A stretch of 64,000 bases of DNA from CATOSP01 sp965216155 (GTDB lineage: Bacteria > Chloroflexota > Dehalococcoidia > Lucifugimonadales > UBA3495). The translations under genes and the position numbers were made by a program. Below, in pieces: positions 16,617-27,400 of this stretch. A model generated the notes under the pieces. That model saw only the letters and a program-made list of their open reading frames with translations. It had not been told where the DNA came from and did no database searches. The stretch spans positions 620,001 to 684,000 of the forward strand of contig CBDCFD010000007.1 of the NCBI GenBank assembly GCA_965216155.1, written 5' to 3'. Each line of letters starts with the position of its first letter. Positions within the stretch are counted from its first letter, which is position 1.

Positions 16617-16898
16617 ATGGCAAAGGAGTACAAATACGAAGGGGAGACTTTCCAGGTGGAAGACTCGGATGGCCGCGAAGTCACGGTCTCGGATGGAATG
16701 AACACCCTGACAATTACCCTCAACAAGGGAGGACCTAGTTTGTACAGGGTATCAACGGTCAAGAGTGGCTGGTGGTGGCATACTAATACCCCAGAGGAGT
16801 CAATCAACCGAGCCTGTCGAGAGCTAATCGAACACAGGAAGTCGATCTCGCCTGAAGAGGCTTACAAAGCCCTTTCCGATTTCGTAGACGAGCTCTAG
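16617..16898 (+). CDS. Small soluble protein of unknown function
   Basis: 93 residues beginning MAKEYKYEGETFQVED, with beta-rich character and a helical C-terminus (PEEAYKALSDFVDEL). No family is recognised. The stop codon TAG is the middle of the CTAG that forms the tip of the adjacent IS630 end, so the original C-terminus may have been longer. The 220-bp gap to the protease holds divergent promoters in principle, but no clear -35/-10 pair was found. Confidence 0.5.
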   Translation: MAKEYKYEGETFQVEDSDGREVTVSDGMNTLTITLNKGGPSLYRVSTVKSGWWWHTNTPEESINRACRELIEHRKSISPEEAYKALSDFVDEL

Positions 16899-16909
16899 TA
16901 CTCAGTCAA

Positions 16910-17641
16910 CCGTGAAATCGGAAGGGTAAGGCGGTGAAGTTCGGTTCGTGCGTCCCGGGTGTTGAACCGCCAGTTGATGGTGGCTCTGGCGGCGTTGCGC
17001 TCCGTGACCAGAGCGTCTACTTCCCTCCTCAGGGCCTCCTCGCCGGAGAGCCGCTGTCTGAGGCAGGAGCGGGACAGTACGCTGAACTCGATCTCCGCCA
17101 TCCCTTCGACAAGCTCAGGACAGGATTCAACCAACTCCCGTGCTTGGGGGTGTAGTGGAACTCCAGCCGCCTGGCAATCCTCCGGGCTTCCTCAGCCGGG
17201 AAAGTCTCGTACAGCGATGCCCGGCGATGGGTATTCAGGGCGATGGGTATTCAGATTGTCCAAGACAACCCTTACCACCTCGGCTTCCGGGTAGGCTTCA
17301 TCCGCCAGCCAGCGCATCCGGCGGGCGAAGTCTTGCATCGTGCGCCGCTCCGTGACCGCCACCTCTCGCCAACCCGCCAAGGGCTCGCAGGCCAAGAACA
17401 GGTTGCGGGTACCCTCCCGCCGGTATTCGTAGTCCTGCCGCAGCGGTCCGATGGTGTGCGGATCTCGTCCCAAGGCCTGCGCCGTACCCGAAGCGGTCCA
17501 TCCTTGGGCCAGCAGCCAGATGGCGTGCCATCGTTCCCGTTCCCGCGGTGTCGGCGCTAGAATAAGCCGCCGGTGCAGATCCTTGGCTTCCATCTGCCAT
17601 TGTTCGAGAAACTGGTCTACCTGCCTCACACTCATCACCAA
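16910..17641 (-). pseudogene. Chimeric IS630 transposase, broken
   Basis: The N-terminus MVMSVRQVDQFLEQWQMEAK...TASGTAQALGRDPHTIG differs from the other IS630 copies. From PLRQDYEYRREGTRN onward it matches copy 1, including VVRVVLDNLNTHRP. A 16-base duplication near 17229-17258 (AATACCCATCGCC twice) shifts the frame after THRP. The final part (MAEIEFSVLSRSCLRQRLSGEEALRREV) is in another frame and is interrupted by a 24-bp CCCTTCGACAAGCTCAGG palindrome at 17102. It is not functional. Confidence 0.8.
17102..17125 (-). repeat. 24-bp palindromic insertion, CCCTTCGACAAGCTCAGG type
   Basis: CCCTTCGAC-AAGCTCAGGACAGGA lies exactly between the codons for SWLN and MAEIEF of the IS630 transposase. It has the same plan as the CAGGCT-tailed insertions elsewhere in the window: CCC, an inverted-repeat core, GG, then CAGG. 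Confidence 0.65.
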
Positions 17642-17821
17642 CCCCTCCCTGACCCCATAACGGGCTAACCCAATTCCTCCGTAAATTTACCCCATGCTTC
17701 TGCGTATTTCACCTTGGATCTGGTTTAGGACCTTTCTGTGGACATGAAGAGGTTCCAGCGGGCCTGTTTGCCGCAGTTATGGGCTGGGACGAGGGTCCGC
17801 GGCCCGTGCCCGGGGTTGTCG

Positions 17822-18286
17822 TCAGAAGATGCGGGTCTGTCCGGAGGCTTGTTCCTTCTGCTGGGAAGCTCTTTCCTTGGCTTGCCTTGGGTACTCCCGG
17901 TGGCGCTTAGCGCAGATTTTGCAGCGTGTCTGGTCCGGGATGGGGGGAGCCCCGCATCCTACACAGATGCCCAGAAGCTTGGCCTTGTCCCTTGTTTCCT
18001 GGGTGCTGCGGCGTTTTAGTTCCTTGCGCTCTGGAGTCTGGGCCCTCCGGCGTTCGTACTCTCGTTGTCTCTCCTGCCTGGCTTCCACCTCTGCTGGTGT
18101 CGGCTCGACCCTCGCCTTCGTCTTCCTGGGTTGGGCCGCGGGTTGAGGCATGGCTTTCTTCCCGTTGGCCTTGGGTTTCTTGGTGGTTGCCCTGCTGGGG
18201 GTAGTGGATTTCTTGGGGGTTCCCCGGCGGTTGGGCTCCTCAAAGGAGAAGCTGTCTACAAATACTTGTCTTTTAGGAGGGTTCAT
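17822..18286 (-). CDS. Basic zinc-ribbon-like hypothetical protein
   Basis: 154 residues. A disordered Lys/Arg/Pro/Thr-rich N-terminal half (RRGTPKKSTTPSRATTKKP...) is followed by a long charged helix. A four-cysteine cluster, CVGCGAPPIPDQTRCKIC, is followed by AKRHREY, typical of small zinc-ribbon proteins. Nucleic-acid binding is plausible. The start is uncertain because the only ATG (18286) falls inside the first CRISPR-like repeat and has no clear ribosome site. Confidence 0.5.
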   Translation of the reverse strand: MNPPKRQVFVDSFSFEEPNRRGTPKKSTTPSRATTKKPKANGKKAMPQPAAQPRKTKARVEPTPAEVEARQERQREYERRRAQTPERKELKRRSTQETRDKAKLLGICVGCGAPPIPDQTRCKICAKRHREYPRQAKERASQQKEQASGQTRIF

Positions 18287-18370
18287 CCCCGCGCCTGCGG
18301 GGTGGGCTGCCCGGTGTGTTTCCTGGCCGTGCTCGCCTTCGGTCTATCCCCGCGGTTGCGGGGGATCCAA
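18279..18370. CRISPR. Possible two-repeat type I-E-like CRISPR remnant
   Basis: GTTCATCCCCGCGCCTGCGG at 18281 and GTCTATCCCCGCGGTTGCGG at 18342 agree at 16 of 20 positions (18 of 22 with the next two G's) and are exactly 61 bp apart, the usual 29+32 spacing of type I-E arrays. Both resemble the I-E consensus (CGGTTCATCCCCGC...GCGGGG). There are no cas genes and no third clear repeat, and an IS21 copy begins 34 bp later. It could be chance. Confidence 0.3.
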
Positions 18371-18504
18371 GTGTAATTGATCACGAACTATAGACCGGTA
18401 ACTTGAGAAATCGCCAAGGTCTTTAGGCCACATCGCCAGGATCTTCAGTCCACCCTGGGCACCAAATAGAAGACCATCTCCGCACTTCAAAGTGAGGAGG
18501 GGAG

Positions 18505-20090
18505 ATGGCCTACAAGGAGGTGTCCCGAGTGGACATGGCAGAAGTGATCCGGCGCTGGCAAAAGGGAAACAGTCAGCGACACATAGCGTCGGGGACCGGA
18601 CTATCGAGAGATACCGTCCGGAAATACTTGGCGGCAGCGGAAGAGGTTGGGGTAAGCCGGGAAGGGCCGGACCCCAGTGAGGAACAACTGAGCCGGCTGG
18701 TAGCCCTGAGCCGGAGCGGACCACGGAAGAAAGCGACGCCCGCCGAGGACCTGCTGCAGCCCTGGAGCGATCAAATCCACCGATGGATCACCGTTGACCG
18801 GCTGCAAGGGTGACCCGCATTGGCGAATTGCTGGCCCAGCGGGGCTGTCAGGTGTCCTACACGTCGCTGCGGCGTTTCCTGCAACGGCGCAACTGGCGAC
18901 GTCGCAGCGCCAGAACGGTGCGGATGGAGCAGAGCGGGCCTGGAGAGGTGGCGGAACTGGACTTCGGCCGCCTGGGCTTCATCCAGGACCAGGAGGCGGG
19001 CCGCCGCTGCACGGTGTGGGTCCTGATAGTGGTGCTGGCCCACTCCAGGCACAGCTTCCTGTGGCCCACCTACAGCCAGAAGCTGGAGGAGGTGATCGCC
19101 GGCCTGGAAGCGGCCTGGGCCTTCTTCGGCGCATCCCCAAGTACTTGGTCATCGACAACTTCCCCGCCGCGGTGGCAGGCGCGACGCACTGCACCCCCGC
19201 CTGACCCGTGGCTTTCTGGAATACTCCCAGCACCGTGGCTTCATCACCGACCCGGCCCGGGTGCGCCACCCCAAGGACAAGCCCAAGGTGGAGCGGGGCG
19301 TCCAGTACGTACCTGAGCGCTTCTTCAAGGGCGGTGAGTTCAAGGATCTGAGACACCTCAGGGACGAGGCGGCGCGCTGGTGTCGAGATGTCGCGGGAAG
19401 GCGCATCCACGGCACCACCCGGCGTCAGCCCCTGCAGGTCTTCCTGGATGAGGAACGACAGGCCCTGTCTCTCTGGGACGGCGAGCCCTACGAAGTCACC
19501 CACTGGCGCAACGCCAAGGTGCATCCCGATCACCACGTGGCCTGCCAGTACGCCCTCTACTCGGTGCCTTCGGCCCTGTGCCCGCCAGGGCAGCAGGTGG
19601 AGATCGGGCTGGGCCTCAAGCTGGTGCGCATCTACCACTGGGGACGCCTGATCAAGGTCCACCCTCGTCAGCCTCGCGGTGGCCGCGCCACTGACACCCA
19701 GGACTATCCTGCCGAGCTGAGTGCCTACACCCTCTGGGCGCCCGAGGGGATCAAGCGCAGCGCGGCGGAGTTGGGCCCGGCAGTAGCCATCTTCGCCGAC
19801 CGCCCGTTTGACGGGGCCCTCCCATGGGCCAGGATCAGGCAGGGCCACAAACTCCTTCGCCTGGGTCAGCGCTACACCTCCGAACGCCTCGATTCGGCGT
19901 GCCGCAGGGCTTTGGAGGTGGACCTGATTGACGTGCGTCGCGTGGAGCGCATCTTGATCCAGGCCCTGGAACAACAGGAGGCCCCGGAACATCCATCACC
20001 GCTGCCCGCGGGACGCTTCGCCCGCCCAGGCGACGTCTCCTCCTTGAGAAAGGCTACGGCCAACAGTCAACAGAAGGAGGTCAATCATGA
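18505..20090 (+). pseudogene. istA: IS21 transposase IstA, frameshifted
   Basis: Three frames are needed. 18505-18813 gives the N-terminal HTH (MAYKEVSRVDMAEVIRRWQK...TGLSRDTVRKYL). 18810-about 19140 carries the first catalytic Asp (GEVAELDFGRLG) and VLIVVLAHSRHSFLW. From about 19190 to 20080 comes the rest (RHPKDKPKVERGVQYVPERF...). The IstA stop is lost, so the frame runs into istB and creates a false IstA-IstB fusion. GAGGGGAG precedes the ATG. Confidence 0.85.
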
Positions 20091-20871
20091 CCCGTGCCAC
20101 CGAACTCACGCCCCTGCTCAAGCGGCTCCAGCTGGGACCCATGGCCGCCACCCTGCCCGAACGCATTGCCTTGGCCCGCAGGGACCAGCTGGACTACGCT
20201 TCCCTCCTGGAAATCATCCTCAGCGACGAGGTCAATCGCCGGGCGGACCGCCGCCTGGAACTGCGACTGCAGGGTGCCGGCTTCGAGGAGACCTGCCGCC
20301 TGGAGGACTTCGACTGGTCCGCCGCCGTCACCCTCGACCGCAGGCTCCTGGAGCCGCCTTCTCCCTGGAGTTCCTGTCCAGGCACGAGCACGTGCTGCTG
20401 GTGGGACCGGCTGGCGTGGGCAAGACCTTCCTGGCCCAGGCCCTGGGCTACACTGCCATCAGGGCCGGCCACACCGTACGCCTCTGCCATGCCGACGACT
20501 TCTTCAGGAGCATGAACCAAGTCAGGGCCGACAATTCGGCGGATCGCGCCTTCCGGTCCTTGCTTAGCCCGGACCTGCTGATTCTGGACGATCTGGGTCT
20601 CTACCGCCTCACTGCCCAGCAATCCGCAGACCTCTACGAGCTGATCATCAGCCGACACCGGGTCTCCAGCCTCGTCATCACCAGCAACCGGTCCGTGGAA
20701 GAATGGCTCAGCCTCTTTGATGACCCGATCCTGGGCAACAGCGCCCTGGACCGCCTGGCCAACGCCAGCTACCAGATCGTCATCGAGGGAAACAGCTACA
20801 GGGAAAAACTCTCGCCCCACCGGAAGCTGCTGGGTGAAAGGAAGGTGATTGACTCGCCAAAGGCAACCTGA
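20087..20871 (+). pseudogene. istB: IS21 helper ATPase IstB, one frameshift
   Basis: AGGAGG lies before the ATG at 20087. The first frame covers the N-terminal helical part (MTRATELTPLLKRLQLGPMAATLPE...). At about 20350 a one-base shift moves the reading to the frame with Walker A GPAGVGKTFLAQ and Walker B LLILDDLG, ending at 20871. The total length of about 260 residues is right for IstB. IstB remodels target DNA for IstA. Confidence 0.85.
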
Positions 20872-20950
20872 TACAAATCTTAATCAGTCCCGCCCAGGGT
20901 GGACTAATGACTGTGGCGATCACTGGCCTAAAGACCGTGGGCGTTTCACA

Positions 20951-21230
20951 CAACCTGTTGGATGTGTCGGGTTGCATCGTCACCATTGGCGCCATGGGCT
21001 GCCAGAAGAGCATCACCCAACAGATTGTGAGCCGGGATGCCGACTACGTGCTGGCGGTCAAGAGGAACCAGGGCCGGCTGTACGAGGACCTGCGGACCCT
21101 GCAGCGCAGGGTGAAGGGCTGGCGCAGCGTCATGGCCAGGAGACTGGTCTACGCTTCTTCCGATGAGCGCGCAGTGGAACAGCGTTACAGAGGCGAATCA
21201 GCTTTGGTCGGAACAGGAATCAGCGGCTAG
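20951..21230 (+). pseudogene. ISAs1-family transposase internal fragment
   Basis: NLLDVSGCIVTIGAMGCQKSI followed by DYVLAVKRNQGRLYEDL matches the central part of ISAs1/H-repeat transposases (LLDxLxLxGxIVTIDAMGCQ...DYVLAVKxNQ). The catalytic Asp of TIDAMG is Gly here. Both ends are missing; the IS21 right end abuts the left side. Confidence 0.7.
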
Positions 21231-21403
21231 AATGTCGGCAACGTCATCTGGTGAGGCAACAGGCGCGGAAGCGGGGCTCTGTCCCTCGCCACATCTGGAC
21301 GCTGCATTTGCATGAGCGCCAAAGGTGACCGTCAATTCGGGTAGACCAAGGGGCACTGCGACCAAAGGGCACTGCTCCGAGGGGTGTAGTTTCGGACACA
21401 GCC

Positions 21404-23206
21404 ATGCTCAGACTCCTTAGTGTCACCAATTTCGCCACCATAGAACAGCTCGACATTGAGTTGGCGCCCGGCTTTAGTGTGCTGACCGGGGAGACGGGGG
21501 CCGGCAAGTCGATCATCGTGGATGCGCTGGGCTTTCTAATTGGAGGACGCGCCGATGTTGGCATGGTACGTTCCGGTGCACGCCAGTCCAGAGTAGAGGG
21601 CATCTTCCTGCTTGGCGGCGACATCTCTCAAAAAATCAAGGTTGCTCTGAATGAGTACGAAATTGACGTTGGCGAAGAGGAGATACTTCTCGCTCGGGAG
21701 GTCAACCTGGATGGGCGCAACACCTGCCGTGTGAACGGGCGAATCGTACCTCTCAGACTGTTAAGCACACTGGCCCAACACCTGGTGGACATCCATGGCC
21801 AGCATCAGCACTTATCCCTTCTCCGCGTACGTGAGCACATGGATATCCTGGACAAGTATGGTGGGTTATGGCAGCTTCGCACCGAGGTGGCAGAATGGGC
21901 CCGCCAGCTAACGGAGGTGCGCCAAGAGCTGGACCGGCTGCGGGAGGATGAAGCAGAGGTTGCTCAACGGGTGGATTTTCTGAGGTATCAGGTAGGAGAA
22001 ATCAGCACAGCAAATCTACGCCCGACTGAATATGATGACCTGACCCTGGAGAGGGACCGGGTCGCCAACGCAGAACAAATTATCACACTGTCCGACCACG
22101 CCTACAGAGCGTTATACGATAGCTTCGACCGGCGCGAATCGGTCATGGACCTTATCGGGCAGGTGTCCAAGGACCTTTCCCAATTGGAGCAATTGGACCC
22201 CTCATTGAGACAGAACCTTGAGTCGGTGGACGCCTTGATGCACCAGGTGGACGAGTTGGCGCGTGCACTCCGAAGCTATCGTGACGGCATCGAATACAGC
22301 CCGGAGCGTCTTCATGAGCTTGAGGAGCGTTTGGACTTGATCAACCGTCTCAAAAGGAAGTACGGCAGCACCATCGGAGAAATCCTGGCCTTCGGCGAGA
22401 GGGCCTCGCAGGAGCTGGAAAAGCTATGCCACAGGGAAGAGCGTGCGGAGGGATTGAAGGCCCGAGAGATGGACCTTCGAAGGCAGGTCGGCAGGCTTGC
22501 GGGTCAGCTCTCCGAAGCCCGGCAACACGCAGCCAGGGGCCTGGCTGATGCGATACAGGAAGAGGTCGCTGGGCTGGCCTTCGGGCATGCCCAAGTGCTT
22601 GTGGATATCCGTCAATCAGACTCTGAAGGCGGTGTGCCGGTTGGGACCGCGGATGGGGTCCCGTACGCAACACCTTCTTTGGGTGGGGAGTCCATCAGGC
22701 ACCTCGCGTTCAACGGGACCGGCGTAGACTCCGTGGAATTCTTGATCTCACTGAACGCGGGCGAACCGCCACGGCCCCTGGCCAGGATCGCCTCGGGGGG
22801 AGAAGCCTCCAGGCTGATGCTCGCCATAAAGACCATCCTATCCACGGCTGACCAGATCCCAATACTCGTGTTCGACGAGGTCGATGCGGGTGTAGGTGGT
22901 CGAGTCGGGAGTGTCTTGGGTCAGAAACTATGGGGTCTGTCCAAGAGCCACCTGGTGCTATGCGTAACTCACCTCCCGCAAATAGCGTGCTACGCAGACC
23001 ACCACGCTAAGGTTACGAAACTTGCCTCGCATGATAGGACCGTGACATCGGTGGAGATCCTGGACGGCGAGGCCAGGGTGACGGAACTTAGTCAGATGCT
23101 GGGCTCCGATAGCGGCGCAACCCGCACCAACGCCTTGGAGATGCTACGCCAGGCCAAGAGCTGGAAGGAGAGCAAAAGGGTGCACCCCCTGATCAACGAC
23201 AATTAG
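21404..23206 (+). CDS. recN: DNA repair protein RecN
   Basis: 600 residues, slightly longer than typical RecN (about 550-570). Walker A TGETGAGKS (28-36), long coiled-coil arms with the HGQHQHLSLL motif near 125, the ABC signature LARIASGGEASRLMLAIK and Walker B PILVFDEVDAGVGG with the following THLPQIA. RecN is an SMC-like ATPase acting on double-strand breaks. Residues about 405-430 (DSEGGVPVGTADGVPYATPSL) are a lineage-specific insert. The ribosome site is weak. GGCGGC/GCCGCC (23211-23235) just after the stop may form a small terminator; the 248 bp to the next gene hold nothing else recognisable. It is the clearest housekeeping gene of the window. Confidence 0.95.
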   Translation: MLRLLSVTNFATIEQLDIELAPGFSVLTGETGAGKSIIVDALGFLIGGRADVGMVRSGARQSRVEGIFLLGGDISQKIKVALNEYEIDVGEEEILLAREVNLDGRNTCRVNGRIVPLRLLSTLAQHLVDIHGQHQHLSLLRVREHMDILDKYGGLWQLRTEVAEWARQLTEVRQELDRLREDEAEVAQRVDFLRYQVGEISTANLRPTEYDDLTLERDRVANAEQIITLSDHAYRALYDSFDRRESVMDLIGQVSKDLSQLEQLDPSLRQNLESVDALMHQVDELARALRSYRDGIEYSPERLHELEERLDLINRLKRKYGSTIGEILAFGERASQELEKLCHREERAEGLKAREMDLRRQVGRLAGQLSEARQHAARGLADAIQEEVAGLAFGHAQVLVDIRQSDSEGGVPVGTADGVPYATPSLGGESIRHLAFNGTGVDSVEFLISLNAGEPPRPLARIASGGEASRLMLAIKTILSTADQIPILVFDEVDAGVGGRVGSVLGQKLWGLSKSHLVLCVTHLPQIACYADHHAKVTKLASHDRTVTSVEILDGEARVTELSQMLGSDSGATRTNALEMLRQAKSWKESKRVHPLINDN

Positions 23207-23454
23207 ACCTGGCGGCCTGTTGCCCCGGAGCCGCCGGATTATCAGTATTACAACGACGGTTCAAGAAGGGACTTCTGGACGTACGAAGGGCGGTTCGACG
23301 CTTAGCATGGGAGCGTATGGCCCGATCGTTGCGCCTTTGGGAATCCTCCAGCCACAGCTACTCAACGAACGGGCGCGCCGCTCCTTCGAGAGACGTCGCA
23401 CCGGGTGCCGTATCGTCAGGCCGGGACCGTCACCTCAAACCCGTCGTTGAAGTG

Positions 23455-24372
23455 CTAGCGGACGGGAGCCGCGGTTGTGTCCCGTGCCTGCTCCGCCTCG
23501 CTCTCCGGTGCTGGGTTGTCAGGCGGTTCCGCCGGTCCCATGTGGAGCTCGACGGCCCGTTGCGAGGCGGCGCGGTAGATGTCCAGCATGGCCGGGACGA
23601 ATTCCCGGTTGCCCTGCCAGAGCGGGAACCGGCCCAGTTGCTGCGGCAGGGCGGCAGCCAGGTCGGGTATGACGGCCGGGCCGGAATGGTCCTTTTCCCG
23701 CAGCGCCGTCAGCGGGTTGGTCCAGAACTCGCCGGGTTCCGGCGGCAGGGGCTCGGCGGGCAGTGTGGGTCCCTCCAGGGTCTGGGCGGAGCGGCGGAAC
23801 TCCGGGCCCAGCAGGTCCTCCCGGTCCATGCCCCGCATCCGGAAGATCAGGAAGGGGTCCCGGTCGAACTCCTCACCCAGCAGCAGGTACACGGCGGCGA
23901 CGTGCTTGCATGGGTTGGACCAGTCGGGGCACGAACAGTCCGTTTCCAGGTCGTCCTGCCGGTCAGGGAACATGGATAGGCCGGCGGCCCGGAAGGTGTC
24001 CTCGATGTTGTCCGGCATACGGCCCGACAGCAGGCTGGCAGCGATAATGGGCTGTTCCGCCATGGCCTCCTGGAGGTGTTCCCAGTCCGGCGGGCTGATG
24101 GTCCGGACCTCGATGCTCACGTTGTAGGGACGTTTGCGGGAGCCCTGCACCTTGGCCGTGACGCCGCCGGGCTGGACGTCGATGGACATGACCTGTCCCC
24201 GGCGGGCGTAGGAACGGCCCCGGTCGAGGCGGCTTCCGATTCGGAATTCCTCCAGAGTCTGGAGCCACCGCTTGGCCCACCAGCTGGAGCCGAAGGCGCC
24301 ACGTTTCGACCCGGCCCTGATGCCGCCTCTGACTTCAATTGGCTTGGTGTACAGGTAGTCGTTGTAACTCAT
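23455..24372 (-). CDS. SWIM zinc-finger protein
   Basis: 305 residues from the ATG at 24372 (MSYNDYLYTKPIEVRGG). The open frame continues upstream, but those 100 codons are Arg/Pro/Gly-rich shadow of the next gene. The SWIM motif CSCPDWSNPCKHVAAVYLLL has ligands Cys146, Cys148, Cys155 and His157. The N-terminal GAFGSSWWAKRWLQTLE is the usual start of bacterial SWIM proteins that travel with SNF2 helicases, and such a helicase lies 53 bp upstream on the same strand. The pair likely acts on DNA together, but the exact role in bacteria is not established. Confidence 0.85.
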   Translation of the reverse strand: MSYNDYLYTKPIEVRGGIRAGSKRGAFGSSWWAKRWLQTLEEFRIGSRLDRGRSYARRGQVMSIDVQPGGVTAKVQGSRKRPYNVSIEVRTISPPDWEHLQEAMAEQPIIAASLLSGRMPDNIEDTFRAAGLSMFPDRQDDLETDCSCPDWSNPCKHVAAVYLLLGEEFDRDPFLIFRMRGMDREDLLGPEFRRSAQTLEGPTLPAEPLPPEPGEFWTNPLTALREKDHSGPAVIPDLAAALPQQLGRFPLWQGNREFVPAMLDIYRAASQRAVELHMGPAEPPDNPAPESEAEQARDTTAAPVR

Positions 24373-24425
24373 CGTCGTTCCTGTGTTGGGGAGGAGCTTG
24401 GGCTGTCTTCCATGAGCCCGCCGGG

Positions 24426-27400
24426 TCAGTCCACTGGGGTCGCGCTTAGGGCCAGCACGTCCCGGAGTTCGGCGTTGGACAGCTCGGTGAGCCACCGTTC
24501 CGAGGTGGTTCCCACCACCTGGTCGGCGGTCTCCTGCTTGATTTCGATCATGAGGTCGATGCGGTCCTCCAGGGTGCCGGCGCAGATCAGCTTGTGGACG
24601 TGGACGTCCCTGGTCTGGCCGATGCGGAAGGCCCGGTCGGTGGCCTGGTTCTCCACGGCGGGGTTCCACCACCGGTCGTAGTGGATCACGTGGTTGGCCC
24701 GGGGCAGGTTGAGGCCGGAGCCCCCGGCCTTGAGGGACAGGACGAACACCTGCGGGCCGTCGGGGTCGTCCTGGAAGCGTTGCACCATCAGGTCCCGCTG
24801 TTTCCGGGTTGCGCCGCCGTGGAGGAACGGGGTTTCGAGGCCGTAGGTCTCCTGCACGTGTTGTTGCAGGATGGCTCCCATCTCGGCGAACTGGCTGAAC
24901 AGCAGCACCCGGTCCCCGCCGGGCAATACCTCATCGAGGATCTCCTGCAGGCGGGCCAGCTTGCCGGAGCGTCCGGTGATGGCGGAGTTGTCACCCAGCA
25001 GCTGGCGTGGGTGGTTGCAGGCCTGCTTGAGCTTGGTCAGGGTTTCCAGGATGGAACCCCGGCGTTTCATGCCCTCGGCGGATTCCAGCCGGGTCTCCGC
25101 CTCACGCAACACGGCTTGATAGAGCGTTGCCTGCTCCTTGGTCAGGTTGCAGTACTGCTTGGTCTCGTTCTTGTCGGGCAGGTCGTCGATGATGGACCGG
25201 TCGGTCTTGAGTCGGCGCAGGATGAAGGGCCCGGTGGCTTTCTGGAGGCGAGCCGCCGCCGCTCCGTCCCGGTCGGTCTGGATGGGCTGGAAGTAGTTGC
25301 GCTTGAACTCGGCTTGGGAACCCAGGAGGCCGGGGTTCAGGAACTGCATGATGGACCAGAGGTCGCCGACATGGTTCTCCACCGGCGTGCCGGTGAGGGC
25401 TATCCGGTAATCGGCCCGGAGTCCCTGGGCGGTCCGGGCCTGCTGGGACGCCGGGTTCTTGATGTTCTGGGCCTCATCCAGGATGGCCGCCCGCCAGGGT
25501 ACGGTGCCGAGCAGGTCCCGGTCCCGGTGCATGGTACCGTAGCTGGTGACGACCAGATGTTGGCCGTCAGCCTGGCTACGGAAGGCAGCTCCGCGATGGC
25601 GGTTCGGGCCGTGGTGCAGCAGCACGGGCAGGTCCGGCGTGAACCTGGCAGCCTCCCGCTGCCAGTTGTTGATCACGGATGTTGGGCAGACCAGCAGGTT
25701 GGGCCGGCCGTTGCCCTGCTGGCGGTCCTGCTGCAGGGCGGCCAGGGTCTGGACGGTCTTGCCCAGGCCCATGTCGTCGGCCAGGCAGGCTCCCAGCCCC
25801 CATTCCCTGAGGAAAGCCAGCCATGAGTAGCCCAGCTGCTGGTAGGGCCGGAGCTGCCCGACGAAGTCCTCGGGGGCGTCCATCCGCTCAATCCGGCCCT
25901 TCTGCTGCAGGCGTTCCAGAAGCTCTCGGAGCCTGTCGTCGGCCGCCAGGGAGACGTTGTCGTCTTGGGCCCGCTGGTCGGCGCCCAGCCCGATCTGCAC
26001 GACTTCCCGCAGGCTGATCTGCTTGCGGTTGCGCCAGAAATCAGCGGCGGCCCGGATTTCGTCGGCGTTGATCTCCACCCACTGGCCCCGGAACCGCACC
26101 AACGGCACCTTCAACTCGGCCAGTTCCTCCAGTTCCTGCACCGATATGGGGTCGTCGCCCAGGGCCATTTCGACATCGAGGTCGATCAGGGAGGTCATGG
26201 TCATGCCGGAGCCGCCCTGCATGACCGGGGTCTTGGCCCTGGCGTGGATGCCGGGCATGGTCCTGGCGCCCTGCCGGGTCCACCAAGCGGGCAGCAGCAC
26301 GCCGAACCCAGCCTGTTGCAGCGCGGCGGCCTGGCTTTCCAGGAACCCGTAGGCCTCCTCGGTGTTCAGCCGGTATCCGGCAGGTTGCTTGCGCTTCAGG
26401 CTGTCGGTGATGGGCGGGCACACCGAGCCGGCCTGGGCCAGGGAACTCAGCAGGAACTCGGCGGGGTTGAAGTCCGGGTGGGGTCCATTGACCCGATTTT
26501 TCCACACGGCCTCGGCGGGGAGCAGGAGGCTCTGGTCGTTGTGGGGCTGGAGCAGGTAGCGCAGGTACCAGTCATCCCGCCGGACGATCGGCGTCTCGTC
26601 CTCTGGGCCGGGTTCGGGCGGCTCCTCCAGCCTGAGGTAGAGCCGGTATGGAGAGTTGGCGGCGATGGCCAGGGGCCTTTGCCATTCGGCGACCTGGCGG
26701 CGGAGTTGCTGGAGCCGCGCCGGGTTGCTCCGGACCGCCGGGTTGGGATGGTTCAAGGCGGACAGCCAAGCGTCGTGGGCGGAGTCGAACTCTGGTTGCG
26801 CCGGGTTTTCGGTATCCGTGCCGGCGCGTACCAGATGGTCGACCTGGGCTATTATGAACTCTCGGAGGACGGCTTGGGCCGGGGTGGATGGCGGTTCGGT
26901 GGCCCCGGTGCCGGTGAGCGCCCTTGCTGATGCCGGCATCAGTCCGGCCAGCTCGGCCAGCCGGTGTGCTTCCCCCCCGATGAACACCGGAATCCATGCC
27001 GCCACGCTCTGGGCGCCACGTTCGGACAGGCCGGGCAGGAATTGTTGCCGGACCGTCAGGGAGGCTGCCAGCTCCAGGGCGTGGGTCCAGTAGGCCAGGT
27101 CGGTTCCAATGGCGACGCCGGGTTTCAGGACGTGCCGCTGGTGGCACGTCTGCAGCAACTGGGCGGCCTGCTCCGGCCCCAGCCGGAGAGTTGTTACGGT
27201 CCATGGCCTGATGCGCGGCTTGGCTCGCGACTTGGGCATGGGGCCGGCCATGGGGCTGGAAGGCACGGGAGCTTCGCCCCGGCTGGGCAGCCAGGCGATT
27301 GCGCTGGCGTAGCTGTCGTCGCCCGTTTCGAGGCCGACCGCTTCCGCTATGCGCTGGGCTTGGGCGCAGTAGGGGTGTTTTCCATCCGCCTGCCGGTCGG

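Larger units (their letters stand above)
16894..17732 (-). mobile_element. Hybrid IS630 element
   Basis: The right tip (low coordinate) is CTAGTACTCAGTCAA at 16896-16910, as in IS630 copies 1 and 3. The other tip reads, on the minus strand, CCTAAACCAGATCCAAGGTG from 17732, matching the terminal repeat of the MITE at 32084-32235. The transposase is likewise chimeric. Recombination between two different IS630 elements explains all three observations. Confidence 0.6.
18404..20950 (+). mobile_element. IS21-family element
   Basis: Long terminal inverted repeats of about 55 bp: on the left TGAGAAATCGCCAAGGTCTTT...AGTCCACCCTGGGC (18404-18460), and on the right its mirror (20892-20950), with GGTCTTTAGGCCA and AGTCCACCCTGGGC identical in both. 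Between them lie istA- and istB-type genes in the usual order. It sits inside an ISAs1-type transposase remnant. Confidence 0.75.

Noticed and set aside
19261..20871. An apparent 536-residue IstA-IstB fusion
   Set aside because: A frameshift removes the IstA stop and a second shift inside istB brings the frames together. The middle of the fusion is istB read in the wrong frame.
24594..25826. A 410-codon + strand frame
   Set aside because: Antisense shadow of the SNF2 motor domain, with no recognisable protein features.
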